Shown here in pieces: positions 10,054 to 21,500 of a stretch of DNA of 64,000 bases. A model generated the notes under the pieces. The model was not told the DNA's origin and ran no database searches. It saw only the letters and a program-made list of their open reading frames with translations. The position numbers were made by a program, and so were the translations under genes. Each line of letters opens with the position of its first letter. Positions within the stretch are counted from its first letter, which is position 1. The DNA comes from Breviolum minutum Mf 1.05b.01 (Eukaryota > Sar > Dinophyceae > Suessiales > Symbiodiniaceae): positions 1 through 64,000 of the forward strand of contig DF239866.1 of NCBI GenBank assembly GCA_000507305.1, in the 5' to 3' direction.

Positions 10054-12523
10054 GAAGCGAAAGGCAACACTGGCCAATGGACTGCACGCCTGGCAGTCTA
10101 TGCTAAGGGGAATGCTTCTCGGGACTTTTACCGAAACAGCCCACTCCCGTTGGAACTCAATCTGTGAGTTTGGTACCTTTTAAATTTTGTGGTGGGGTGA
10201 AATTTTGACCGACCATTGGGTGGACTTTGGTGTTGTAGTTGTCAAAACGTATCCCCTAAATTGCTGGTAAGGAGCCAACCTTGATGAAACTACCGGTCAA
10301 ATTAGCAAGTGGTGATAAAGGTGAAGAGTCGCTCCCTTTGCACTTACCCTTTGACATTGTGAATTATTTGATTTGTGAGTGTCATTTAGATATCGACAAC
10401 TGCTTATTGTCAAACTTCTGGAGCCACCGTGAAGCCGTGGGGGCCAACTGGGCCTTAACCACACATGAATTTCGCAGAGTAGCCGGAGTGGTTTGGCCGC
10501 TGGGTTTCTACGGTGATGAAGCAGCTATGGGTTTGGTCCTAGCACCCACAAACCTATTCCTCAACTTTCCTTTATTTAGACCGAAGTCAACTCGGATGTC
10601 ACGGTACTTGATTTGGAGCATTGAATCGGACAAAATTCTTTCGATTGAAGAAACAGTTTACCCTGTTTTGGCAGAAATCACTGCATCTTTCAACAAATTG
10701 ACGGAAACTGGTGTGCGGGGGATTCGATTCCTTCTTAGTGAGATTCGAGGGGACCAGGTCTTCTTCCATATGATTTTCAAGCACAAGTCCTGGTGGAAAG
10801 CAACCAACATGTGTTTTCGGAGCAAAGCAATTGCTGGCCCCGGGCCATTCAGTTACTGCAAGTATGAACTCTCCAGATCGAATGACAATTGGAATTCAAC
10901 ATTGCGTTCCACGGATGACTTCATAGTGCTTGACCTCCCTGAGGTGAAATGTACCTTGTTTTGCCATGGTAAACTGACTTTATTTGTTCATTCTGTTACG
11001 TTCTTATGATTTGGATTTTTCTTGTGCTGGTAGCAAATAGATTTTTCGCCATCCATCCATCCAGGTCCGATTGTGAATGTGCACTACTTTGACATTGATT
11101 TGCTGAAGCATTGCACCCTCCACATCCTGAACCTGGGTTTACTTGGGGTCTCAAATGGATCAACTTTGAGCCTTACAATTGTACTTAACTTAACATATTT
11201 TTTGAACAGGTTTTTTTTTAATATAGGTATTTTGCGAAAGAAAAACCCATCCAACCCTGATATCCCAACAAATACACCTTCCCACTGGTGCACGGGGCCT
11301 GTGTTGCATCCAAGGGGAATGCTCCTCGACATGGGCGTGTTTGGGGACGTGTCTGGTGGCTATCAGCCATCCCTTGACAAAGCCTTTGCTGAGTTTGAAA
11401 CTTGGAGGAAAGGAGTGAAGGTTCAATGTAGCCAGAAAAGATTTTCTGCAAAATCGTTGGTTCGTGAAACTACCTATGGATTCTACCTCAATGCGAAGGG
11501 ATACAATGCCCGTGTTGTCTCTGAATGGTTGATGTACAAAGTGTTAGAGGTGAATCGTCTGCCGGAATTTGCAGATGTGGATCCCAGATCAAAAGTGGTG
11601 GAACGAGCTTTGAAGCTCGGCTGAGCTATGTTTTGTTAATGTCAGTTTGGTGGTTTACTGTTTAGGAATCCTTGACACAAAAACAATCCCGAGAGCCAAC
11701 CACGTTTTCAAAACACGGAATTCTAAACTTCCAAATGGGCCCTGGATAAGAGCTTCATCATTTCAAACCACCCCACTGCCCAGGCGAGGTGTAAATCGAT
11801 ATTTCGGTCTGACGGAGCGGGCCTCGAGGAACCTGTGCTTTGGCAGCATGCCATGGCAGCAGACTGTGAATATACCATCGCTAAAATTAGTATTTCTTTC
11901 TTAGTTTCTGATTTAGATGGCTGGTATCAACCGTGAATCTACCAATTCCAGAAGAGAAAATTGCGTTTTTTTTCGAAAACGAACGAATATGATGCTGTGA
12001 CTGTTTCGCCATCCAAGGTCAGCCCATGAAGCATCCCAGATTGAAGTTGCTGGCCGCACTTACTTGGTTTCCTACCGAAGGCTCACCTTGATGAGCTCAC
12101 AAGCTGGAAAGTTAGCTTGGGTGATGATCCCGAAGTGGCATGCTTCTTGATTTTCAAGCCCAAACAAGCTTTGTTTGCTGCTTTAATAGTGAGCTTTCAG
12201 GTCTTTGAAGTGGACAGAGTGAAAATATTACGATATAAGTCATAAATATCTCCTATACTTATACTTCCTAACTGACCAATGACCTGCTGGATCCAGCCCA
12301 GGCATTCAGCCATGTGCTTCAAGATGAGGTTCTATCCAGGAGGTCAAATCCCAGATATATTCATACATTTGGAGATGAAGATTGCATGATGGTCTTGAAA
12401 AAATGGGCCAGAAAAAGCGATGGCAAGCAGCGTGAGAAAGTGATCTCACGTCTTTCTCGAATGAAAATGAAAACCCTAAAATGGTGTTTTCAGGATGCGA
12501 TGAAGAACCAGAAAAGGAGTTGA
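10054..12523 (+). CDS. Multi-exon dinoflagellate amplified-family protein, 5' end unresolved
   Basis: Six exons join in phase to 498 codons plus stop: 10272-10968, 11065-11167, 11315-11619, 11789-11834, 12018-12141 and 12302-12523 (TGA 12521-12523). A further exon, about 10054-10152, probably precedes them (YAKGNASRDFYR). Motifs in order are ESLPLHLPFDIVNYL, WPLGFYGDEAAMG, FRPKSTRMSRYLIW, SEIRGDQVFFHMIFKHKSWW, HYFDIDLLKHCTLHILNLGL, NGSTLGMLLDMGVFG, AKGYNARVVSEWL, NRYFGLTERASRNL, GRTYLVSYRRL, WVMIPKWHAFSHVLQDE and NPRYIHTFGDEDCM. I know this motif series from memory as a very abundant Symbiodiniaceae family of unknown function. The GDE, GDQ, HxxxLGL and DED motifs could suit a decayed transposase-like fold, but that is speculation. 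Introns: 10969-11064 GT, 11168-11314 GA, 11620-11788 GC, 11835-12017 GT, 12142-12301 GC, all ending AG before a G. Confidence 0.75.
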
Positions 12524-12542
12524 AAAAACAATTATTACAGCA

Positions 12543-12632
12543 AACGCTAAACATCGTTCTTACTCGCTAAACATCGTATCTCTGTAAATACTAAGTTAAA
12601 CTTAGCGTTTAGGTAAATACTAAGTTAAACTT
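12543..12632. repeat. Short direct repeats just after the stop codon
   Basis: CGCTAAACATCGT occurs at 12545 and 12565. GTAAATACTAAGTTAAACTT occurs at 12584-12603 and 12613-12632. AAACGCTAA (12543) and TTAGCGTTT (12602) are inverted relative to each other. The cluster begins 20 bp after TGA 12521-12523 and could lie in the 3' UTR. Confidence 0.7.
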
Positions 12633-12639
12633 CGTCTTT

Positions 12640-14147
12640 GGACTTGCTGGGTATACATATACTTATAGATGGCAGTAGATAGAGCAAGAGGAAGGGCAAG
12701 CACCAGATTAGTTGTGTGAAGAAATTATTTGATTTGCATCATTAGGATTCTCATATGCTGCTTCCTTTGATTTATACCTGCACATATTCATCCCTGAAAA
12801 ACAAATACCGATACACAGGTTCCTTGACATGGTTTAGTGAAGGTACCCTCTTCTAAGAATACTGCTGTTGGTGGCCCAATCCTGCACCATTTATCTCATG
12901 CTTACTACTGGTATGTTCATGGAAATCTTCAATAGTCTACCCTGACCTAAAATGAGCAATGACAAAAACATTAAAAAACCCTGGTTGTTTAGGGTATATG
13001 TAGGGGATCATACTACCCAGTACTGCGGGGATTGTAATGCACCATTATAACAAGGATCCCCATGAAGGAATCAGTATAATGGAGTCCGTAAGGCCGGGCT
13101 AAAATTCGTGGCTCACCAAAAATGAGGTTTCAACAGAATCAATCGCCCCACTTTCCAGCACTGTCCTTATGAAACCCTTATGTTTGATGGGGGTAGGATT
13201 CTGGATTCCCATGGTATCCAGGGTTTGATCTACCCCAGCCATTCAGAGAATCCAGCTTCACAGAATGTATAAGATTAAACTGTGTGATCAAAATATAGAT
13301 TCTCTATTAGAATGAAGAATTTCTCCAACTGTTAATTCCTGCTGTTGTATAAGGATGACTGATTTTCAATGATTGATCATGATTTCTTATCAATGATCGA
13401 TTATCAAAGAGGTGATTCAAGGAAGATGCCATTGGATGCTGGCTGAAATCAGCGAGTTTTTGTGGGTCCACAAAGTCGATCCTGAGGGTCGCCAGGGATG
13501 ATATATATTTTCCGATCCTAAATGAGGAGCTGTTCTTTTTAGGTACGGGAATGCGATGTGTTCCTCCCCAAAATTGCAGGGTGCAATTGTGGCGGTTGTG
13601 AGTTTTGGGTTATCTTGAAAAACCCGATCCTGATGCTGCTTGTGACTCCTGGGTGGGGTAGCAGCGGGAAGGATTTTGTTAAAATTCATTCATTCACCTC
13701 TTTTTGTTGGAGCGGTTGGAGAATTAGCGTCAGCTAGTTGAAGGGGTTGAGAAAACCAGAATGTCACGCCATAAATCACGATCGAGGATCAAGATTGGGC
13801 ATGGCTGCATGACTGCGACGTATTATACAAGCAACATTTAAGCAACAAACATTTGAGCAGTTTTCAGACATCCGGTTGGTAGGACATGATAGGGGATTAT
13901 ACGTTCCAATTGCAGGGGGATTATAATAAGCCATGAACTAAGGTTTACCGGTGGGTTTTGTTGCCATTGCTCATGTGTTTGTTCGAACAAATCACAGAAG
14001 TGACAAAGTGGATTGATGAAAAAAGTCGACTCAACGGCTGTTGGCCAAGGAAAATCTATGGACAACCTCGTAATTTCAAGAAGGACCGACCCGGCATCAC
14101 ACTGGATCCAAGTGCGCCTATGGCTAGTGAGGTGAGGAATGTCATTA
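12640..14147. other. Gene-poor stretch with family L repeat fragments
   Basis: A fragment of about 73 bp at 13010-13082 (GGGGATCATACTACCC...) matches, in reverse orientation, 23648-23722. Related pieces lie at 13888-13935 and 20649-20712. A 72-codon open stretch at 13958-14176 has no recognised family. Nothing else is evident. Confidence 0.4.
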
Positions 14148-14268
14148 TACTGGTGATGCTTCAGAAATTTGGCTAACCACCACCTGGGATGTACAAAACC
14201 CTTTAGAGATTGAGATAAACTACCAACCTCAACTTGTGGTTAGCCGGATTTCTTCCATTGGTCCAGTA
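14148..14268. mobile_element. MITE-like element, family F (TACTG...GATG ends)
   Basis: Ends TACTGGTGATG and CATTGGTCCAGTA are inverted and start and end with TA. The inner sequence GATAAACTACCAACCTCAACT is shared with the copy at 29691-29808 to within a base. Confidence 0.6.
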
Positions 14269-14951
14269 TCCTGGGGGATCTAAGGGGCTGGTTTGATTAA
14301 GGGATTTTTCAGAGACAATGATGGGTGGCATTTGCGAGAGTTGGGCCTCCTAGATTAACTAACAATGGCTGGCTGGAAAATCCACCATGAATGAAGATGT
14401 CACTCCCTATTAAAAAATAGTGATTTTCCATGCAGTCATGTTGTTTTTTTTGGGTTGTGTGTGTGTGTGTGTAAGTGTTGCCCCCCTCCCTCTTTACCAA
14501 ATAAAACGTGTCGACGTTTTGTCGGTTTTTTAGACCAGGAGATTGAACTCCATCGACGTATCCTGAACGTCTCCGAGGGCCCCGGGCGGCAGACATCAGC
14601 CCCATGAGCTCTGTCATCGTCGTCCGTGGAGCCCGCGGTCCGCAGATCCTTTGGTAGTTTCTCCTTCGGCAGCATGAGGAAGCAACTACGACCTAAGGGG
14701 TCTGGAAAAGTTGGTTCTTTGATTCAAGTTTTTGTTTGCCCAATTTTTTTCAAAATATGCAGACACGATTTGTTGGATGGAAGGATGTTTTTTGGAATTT
14801 TTAAGTCAGATTCAGGGATGTAAACATGGAAGTCATATGACAATCGAATCTACAAATGGTGAACTAACTTCCCCTTAAACATGCGGTAGTGCATGTTGAG
14901 TCCATCCCCCAAGAATTTACCCTGAAAAAACCCAACCCCCAAACCATTCGT

Positions 14952-15039
14952 TCCCATGGCATCCATGTATGGTATATCTACTTACCATTTACCAATCAAC
15001 CAAATGTAGGTAAATATACCATACATGGATGGTATGGGA
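14952..15039. mobile_element. MITE-like element, family C (ATCCATGTATGGTAT arms)
   Basis: Left arm CCATGGCATCCATGTATGGT and right arm ACCATACATGGATGGTATGG are inverted. The interior has the family core AATCAACCAAATGTAGGTAA. No coding capacity. Confidence 0.8.
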
Positions 15040-15129
15040 TTGAATTTGAGTTCTTCAGAAAACCTGTCATCGTTCGCCTGTTCAGTGGTGTGCTGTTGTA
15101 ATCCAACCCTGCCCAGCTGCAACCTTGGT

Positions 15130-15177
15130 CTTCGCCCAAGGGTGGGCGAAGAGCTTCGCCCAAGGGTGGGCGAAGAG
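15130..15177. repeat. Tandem pair of identical hairpins
   Basis: The 24-bp unit CTTCGCCCAAGGGTGGGCGA plus AGAG occurs twice without a mismatch. Each unit folds with 9-bp arms (CTTCGCCCA / TGGGCGAAG) around AGGG. This is a double-hairpin arrangement in otherwise AT-rich DNA. Confidence 0.85.
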
Positions 15178-15320
15178 CAGAATTTGAAACGTAACATGAA
15201 TACCCTGGTGGATGGTGGCAACTCAAACATGTTTTATTTTCACCCCTACTTGGGGAAATGATCCCATTTCACGAGCATGAAAGGAAATGAAATTCTTATT
15301 TGAGTATAATGTATCTATAT

Positions 15321-15403
15321 GGGTGTTTCCAAAAATAAGGGTACCCCGAAATGGATGGTTTATAATGGATGATTTGGGGATACCATTATTTTTGGAAACA
15401 CCC
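15321..15403. mobile_element. MITE-like element, family H
   Basis: The ends GGGTGTTTCCAAAAATAA and ATTATTTTTGGAAACACCC are inverted. CTATAT flanks both sides, a likely 6-bp target duplication. Compared with the copy at 3940-4040 the middle is shorter by about 18 bp. Confidence 0.85.
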
Positions 15404-15597
15404 CTATATATACTTGTTGATTTGATTTTGTATAAGGCAATATATTAAAAGCTCCATGGGAGCTATGCGTTTCTGCGAACAAAAAGCCTTGGTATTGTTA
15501 GAATTTGGGGGGGCTCAATTTTGTAATGATATCCTTCCCCAGTGAAGCTGATTTCTCAAATGAAATTGATAATGGCCAATCAACCAAAGCCCTGATG

Positions 15598-15720
15598 TAA
15601 CCCCCCCCAGAAATGGCCGGCCTTGCTTATTAAGGCCTTATGAAAACCATTGAAAACCCATTGGTGTTCCCTTCATAAGGCCGGCTATGATACAAACCCT
15701 TATGAATCTGGGGGGGGTAC
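15598..15720. mobile_element. MITE-like element, family E (CCCCCCAGAAAT, AAGGCCTTAT core)
   Basis: Ends TAACCCCCCCCAG and CTGGGGGGGGTAC are inverted. The interior holds inverted AAGGCC/GGCCTT words and the family phrase ATTAAGGCCTTATGAAAACC. Other copies: 31732-31822, 37880-37990, 46490-46560, 52425-52570. Confidence 0.75.
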
Positions 15721-15722
15721 CT

Positions 15723-18095
15723 TACGGGAGACATCTAATGGACAACAGTTTTGGGTAATCACCTACAAATTTATGCCATAGAAGGGCTCATGAGCGGCTC
15801 ATGTAGATGCTTTCTTAAGTCATATGCAAAATGGACAAAAACAGGATGATGGACTTCGGTACTATACGCAACTGAATCTTGAGGTAATTCACTTCATCTA
15901 CCTCAGTCTAGTTTGGTTCAGAGTGCCAATTGACATCAATTAACATTGGACCTCCGTTGTTGTGTGTTTAGCTTGTGTCCTTCCAAGGGGTCTCATGATG
16001 CTGACGAGAGACTTCTAATTGGATCTTGCTTGGCCGTGGCCCAACGTGACGAGTCGATGGTTTTTGTTAACGCAAATTTGGCGCAGAACGCCCACAGATC
16101 GCGATGGAGTCTAGATTTGCATTTCGGATATGCCCCAGAATGCCTGGTAGGCAGACCAAGTTTTAGTGAAAACAAGCATTTGCAGTCATTCCAAATATGG
16201 GGATCGTAATAGTGGTCATAAGGATCCCCTAGCCAACGAGCACGGTGGAAAACTCGCAAGGGGTTTTTGATTCACTCATCTGAATTTAGGCCTTTTTTTT
16301 TGAGACAGGGCTTCAGCATTTGTAGAATTAGGCAGAAAGAGGTTTATAAAGTATCCTGGTTGCCGAAGGCTTCCAAAAAAGGCCTCCGCTTTGTTCATGA
16401 AAGTTAATGAAGTGGGTGAGTATACTGGTGGAAAATTATGAAGGCAATGGTTAAAGGTTTTTCAGGTCAAAACGTGTTATTTGTAGATGTGGCCCGTCCC
16501 CTCAGATTCCCCAAGGCGATGTTTGTTTTACATTATTTTTTCGTGGATGTGGATTCCTGGATGATGTATCGTTTGAGGCTACGAAAAAAAAATGGTCCAG
16601 TTTGAGTGAGTGTGGTGACTCAACTTTTTTTCAACAAATGGCATCTGAAATGCAAGAAAGGAACCCCATCGTAATCATCGCAAGTTGCAGCCGAATGTTC
16701 AATTTAGACGAATACAACTTCAACCGTCTCCTCAGCATTTGCGGGAAAACTGGTTTTGGTCCCGTCCTGGACGGGTGATTTGTGTGTGAAGAGGTGTGCT
16801 GTCTCTTGAGGACTATTGCCATGTTATTTATTGACTTTTTAAAGAGAGTCTTGAAGAGCATAGAAGAGTATAGAATCCTATTTAGGCTATTAAACAGATT
16901 TATATATGATACATATATATATATATTTATTTATTTATGCGTATATACCTGAATCTTCCAAGTGCGTAAAATTTGTGCCTCTTCACCTAAAAAACCTACC
17001 AAAAGGGAGAAAAAATACGTGTCTAGAAGATCCAGGTATATATAAGAAAGTTCATTTTCACACCTATTTGGGGAAGGTGATGGTTTCAAGCATATCATAT
17101 TCAATTATGCTACTTTTGCCAATCTGAACTTGGAAGAAAGCATTCGGTACATGGAAACATGCTTCCTACCTGTTACCCGTTCATACATGTTTAAGTTCTA
17201 TTAAAAATCGTAGAAAATCTCAGTAGTCACAAGTGTGTAGAGGCTTCATGTATGGTAGAAATTATAGCCTATGCATTTGGTGAGTTTTTTAATGTGTTTT
17301 CATGGTAGATGTAGATAAACACATACCAGATGCATACACATCCTATGTGTAGGCGGGTCCCGGGTCCTCACAAAACTTACATCATCGAAGGATAATGAGG
17401 TTTTTTTCCGAAGAATCACGACCTCAGCGTCAAACGATGAGGGCATCCTGCATCCTGGCAAGTAGCCTCAGTCAAGATTTGATGCGAACGAAAAATCCAA
17501 AAACATCCCTGGGTCCCTGACAGCAAAAGCCAAGTTTGCACCTGAAAAATGGCCAAAAAAACGCCCCAAAAGGAAAGTAGTATTTCAGGTAATTATGTTA
17601 GCTTCAGGGAGGGCTCACGTATATATTTGCCTAGCAATTCACTTCCTCACCTTTTTGGGATGTGACCTCCAACTGGAGGATCAAAAGGGTTGGACCTCCA
17701 CACCTGGTGTTTGCTAATTTTGACGATCGATGTGTCCAATGATGTCCATATGTATTTCAATGTTTCAAGAGTTTCAGTTTCTGTGTTGTTTCAACCAATT
17801 CAATCACTTCAAGAGATCTTCAAAAAAGTCACTCAGAACGGGCCGAAACCAGGGAAACTCGGAGCACGTGTAATGGGCTTTTCCTGTGCTTTGTTGTTTC
17901 CTGTTGGAACTTATTTGCCACAAAATGTTTGCCTGCCAAATTTCGTTTCAGCATGTGGTTTTTTCGTGGAGCTGTTCAGCATGGTCCGGACCTGACGGAC
18001 ATCCAAGAAGTGGAACGCATATTCTTTAAGGGTCGAAATCAATGCTAGCTTTCTGAAGTTATTCATTGATTGTTATCCCACATCTATTTCATTAC
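15723..18095. other. Gene-poor region with weak open stretches and AT repeats
   Basis: No confident gene is present. Frames of 87-101 codons occur at 15946-16209 (also open on the opposite strand) and 17690-17995, but base composition and motifs do not favour either. An AT-rich run lies at 16908-16935, a degenerate family D copy at about 16948-17037, and a family G fragment near 17625-17690. Confidence 0.4.
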
Positions 18096-18190
18096 TACCC
18101 TCCCAAAGTTTGACATGGAACCTGAAAATGGCACCATGGAATAGGAAATTTCTTTTGAAAACCATCATTTTCAGGTTCTATACATTAAAT
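18096..18190. mobile_element. MITE-like element, family A, degraded
   Basis: It starts TACCCTCCCAAAGTTTGACA and has the typical interior AATAGGAAA and ACCATCATTTTCAGG. The right terminus is decayed. Confidence 0.6.
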
Positions 18191-18754
18191 TGCTTGATTG
18201 ATTTGAAATTACCTACACCCTTACAAAACTCATAAACTTCATTTTTACGTTTTTTTCACCGGAATTAATAACCCATATATCTCTATATATATATATCTAA
18301 GTATCTAGGGCTTAGAACCTGCATTTTTCACGGGTTTTGTGGTCCTTTGAGCACCTTTAAAGGTTTCATTTAAAAAAAAACACGGAAAAAAAACACCCAT
18401 TTGGATGTTCGTTGTCAACAGTTGACCGGTTTTTGGTTCAGTACACGTTAAATAGGACCCATGTGACTGGTACATTTACCATATAATGACAAATGTATAT
18501 ATATACATATAATATATGTAGTTTTTTTGCATGTATACAGATTATATACAATACTGATATACATGTATTTACATTTATATACCCTGGAAGTCGTTGCCAC
18601 CATTTAAAAGAATGATGGTTCTTTTGGATGATGATATAAACCCATGCTAAAAGAAATTGATGGTGAAACTCGGAAAAAAAACGACCTATGGGGTTTTAAT
18701 GTGGCCAGTGGCCGGTGCGGTAAAACTTTTTTAGGCCCGGCCGTATTTTTTCTG

Positions 18755-18857
18755 GCCAGTGGTTTCAATCACATTTTTTGTTCACCCCGAAAATTGAGGA
18801 AGATGAACCCAATTTGACTCATATTTTTTAAATGGGTTGGTTCATCCACCAACCAGT
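18755..18857. mobile_element. MITE-like element, family B, diverged
   Basis: It carries the family core of CACCCCGAAAATTGAGGAAG, CCAATTTGACTCATA and AAATGGGTTGG, ending near CCACCAACCAG. Confidence 0.55.
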
Positions 18858-18957
18858 TTTGAAACAAATTCTCCAAACAAAAATGAACTTTCGGGATTTT
18901 TGAGATTTAAGATTTCAAAATTTATCTTTGTGCCATACATGAGACAATATAAATGAA

Positions 18958-19073
18958 GTAGGTGGTGCTTTCAAATGGTGTTTTCAAATTTCACCCCAAA
19001 CCTTGGGGAGATGATCCAATTTGACTCATATGTTTCATTTTGGTTGAAACCATTAAGGGTAAACCACCAATCA
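18958..19073. mobile_element. MITE-like element, family B
   Basis: It starts TAGGTGGTGCTTTCAAA, contains CACCCCAAACCTTGGGGAGA and CCAATTTGACTCATA, and ends AAACCACCAATCAG. Confidence 0.65.
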
Positions 19074-19271
19074 GTTAAGGGTTGCTCATGGTTTGCTCCA
19101 TATTTCATGTTTTCGATTCGTTAAAACCTTTCAAGCTTCTCTGTCTCCATAAAAAAACCACATGGCCATGGCGTGGCACAAACGGGGCCTTTCAGGGTAA
19201 CACGAGGCCCTAAGGCAGCGACTCAGTTTAAGTGGGCTTTGAAGAGGTGGATTTTCTTTAATGTTTTCAAC

Positions 19272-19376
19272 TACCATCCGGTAATCTAACATAGCAATGG
19301 AAAATCCACCATTTGAAGATGTATTTCCTATTCAAGCTGCAGATTTTCCATTGCTATGTTTGTTTACCGGAGGGTA
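19272..19376. mobile_element. MITE-like element, family A
   Basis: Ends TACCATCCGGTAATCTAACA and TGTTTGTTTACCGGAGGGTA are imperfect inverted repeats bounded by TA. Inner arms ATAGCAATGGAAAATC and GATTTTCCATTGCTAT extend the hairpin. TTTCCTATT is conserved near the centre. Confidence 0.75.
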
Positions 19377-19380
19377 TTCC

Positions 19381-19484
19381 AGGTGCTGGTTTCAAATATT
19401 TTGTATTTTCACTTCCGAAAATTGGGTAAGATGAACCCATTTTGATGAATATTTTTCTTAGTTGGGTTTAAACCACCAACTAGT
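19381..19484. mobile_element. MITE-like element, family B
   Basis: It lies 5 bp from the family A copy ending at 19376. It starts GGTGCTGGTTTCAAATATTT and ends GGTTTAAACCACCAACTAG, with the shared core of a Cys-less, non-coding 100-bp unit. Confidence 0.65.
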
Positions 19485-19485
19485 C

Positions 19486-20880
19486 ACTATAGTCAATGTG
19501 TTCAACTTGTTGGGGTGTAAAGCCTTTCAAAAAATATATATACCGTAGCACAAACCGAAAAACCCGTAGAAAAGAACACCGAAAAATGGCACAAAACCCA
19601 CAGATTTGGAGAATTTTGGAGATGTTTGATGATTTTTTGTTATGATTTCAATCTGTTAAACTTCCAGAGGTGTAACTACTCTATTCAGGACTAGACCTCT
19701 CTATTTCCATTGGTGGTTTAACGATGGAACTAGAAATTCATCATACCCTCCTCCTCTATCGTGATCGACCTAGAAAAACGTGAGAAACAGAGGAACCCTG
19801 TGTTTTCACAAAAGACTCTCAGTATGAATTCGACCTTTGGACTGTGTGTAAAAATCATTGGCCGCTGTTGTTTTGTTTTTTTCCAGCGAAGAAACTTTCT
19901 CATCAACTTACGCTGGCAATTTTTGAAGCAAAAAATCGTAGAAGTCCACGCCTTCAGTCGCCCCCGCTGAACCGTGGTTAATGTGTGACGCAGTTTGAAA
20001 GACCGCCACGGAAAATCGTCGCCACGCAATGATTCTTCGGTCACTTGGAGTCGGCAGAGTTTTTTTTTTTAAGGAAACAAGAGAGGATGCAAAAAACTCA
20101 TCCTTTCATTGTCATAAACTCGGATTAGCCATGAAAAAATCACCAGTTTTTTTCAAAGGGAAATACATTCTCTCAAATGCTTGGTTTTTCCATTGGTGGG
20201 ACTTTTCTAACTGTTTTGCGGGGATGGGGATGTTATTTTACCCTTACCTGGGGAGATGATCCAATTCTTACGAATATGAACTTCAAATGGGTTGGTGAAA
20301 AACCACCAACTATAGTAAATATTTGAACAGACACTCAAGAGTTTGTGTTTTTTTTCCCGTGGCGAAGTCAGCTGGTAAGATCATAACGTTAGTGACATAT
20401 ATAATGATAAAACACTTCGCATAATGATTCAAGACTCACACTAATAGTGCGGGAACCTCGTCATAGAATACATATATGTATATATATATATATTTATTTA
20501 TATATTACCCCCCCCCGGTTTGCGGTTTGAGTACACACACACCCTGGCTGAACCGTGCCCCATCTAGTGGTGCAGGGAGGGTCCCAAAACCAAGAAGTTT
20601 ATATCATGTGAGCAGTGATCATTTCACTCCGGTTGGTTTGGTGAAAAAAGGGGATTCTACTGCCCAGTCATATAGGGATTATCATAGGCCATCACAAGGA
20701 TCCCTGGAAAAAAACAACCAGTATTTCATGGAATGCCATATTTTGGTCTTTTCGTGGCTCATTTTGGCGCCTCCAACGTTGTATAATCTACCGTATATCT
20801 CGTCTATTTCGACGTGGTGAAACCTTGGAAGACCGCACCTTAGACTGCCTGGTGCATCCTTGGTCTATTGCCTCGGGATA
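19486..20880. other. Gene-poor stretch with AT microsatellite and family L and B fragments
   Basis: A TATATA run lies at 20470-20505, a diverged family B copy at about 20190-20314, and a family L fragment at 20649-20712. Overlapping open stretches on both strands at 19730-20044 show no recognisable motif. Confidence 0.4.
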
Positions 20881-20890
20881 TGGAATTGAC

Positions 20891-20997
20891 TACCAGGTGA
20901 TTCAAAGTGACCCAACTTGATCCCCTAGTTGGAGGTCACTTAGCCTTTTGAAGGGTTACTTAACCATTCCAAAAAGGTCACAAAGAATTGCCAGGTA
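20891..20997. mobile_element. MITE-like element, family G (TACCTGGCAATTC ends)
   Basis: Left end TACCAGGTGATTCAAAGTGA and right end GGTCACAAAGAATTGCCAGGTA (as two overlapping words) are imperfect inverted repeats of about 22 bases bounded by TA. GATCCCCTAGTT and GGTCACTTAGCC recur in reverse orientation at 43413-43513. Confidence 0.7.
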
Positions 20998-21500
20998 TTG
21001 ACATGTTTCTACATTTTGCTAGGTTTACCTATCCATCCATAGATTTGTTCTTATTTCTACCTTATCATTTAAGATTGTGCAAGATCTAGAAGCTGTCTTA
21101 CTCTAGCTTCTCCTGTTTCTTACCTATTTGAATTTGTATTTGCCTATCTTTTTTACTGATCTGTTTTATATATGCAGAACTATCTATGTATGCACAGGGT
21201 CTCCTCCTACACTGAGTGGTGTATTATATATATATATATATCCCGTCCCATCTTATCCATAGTAATATCACATATTATACCCTTCCTTATTTGAGTCTTT
21301 CTTACCCTCAGCTTCTCTCATCGAGTCTCATGGCTTTTCAGTTTGGGACTTTAACTCTCCAACATTTATGGCGAACCCTGATTTTTTGCCAGGACAAAAT
21401 ACAACAACGGGAATTTAAAACGACCAACCCCCACCAAGGCCACCTTAAATTGTGGTGATTGTAAGGGGCTCCAAATCCCCAAACACTAGGGAAGAACCGC

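Noticed and set aside
13417-13689. 90-codon minus-strand frame
   Set aside because: It has no motif, no splice context, and a composition like the surrounding non-coding DNA.
19730-20044. 104-codon minus-strand frame
   Set aside because: The opposite strand is also open, there are no family motifs, and it lies among repeats.
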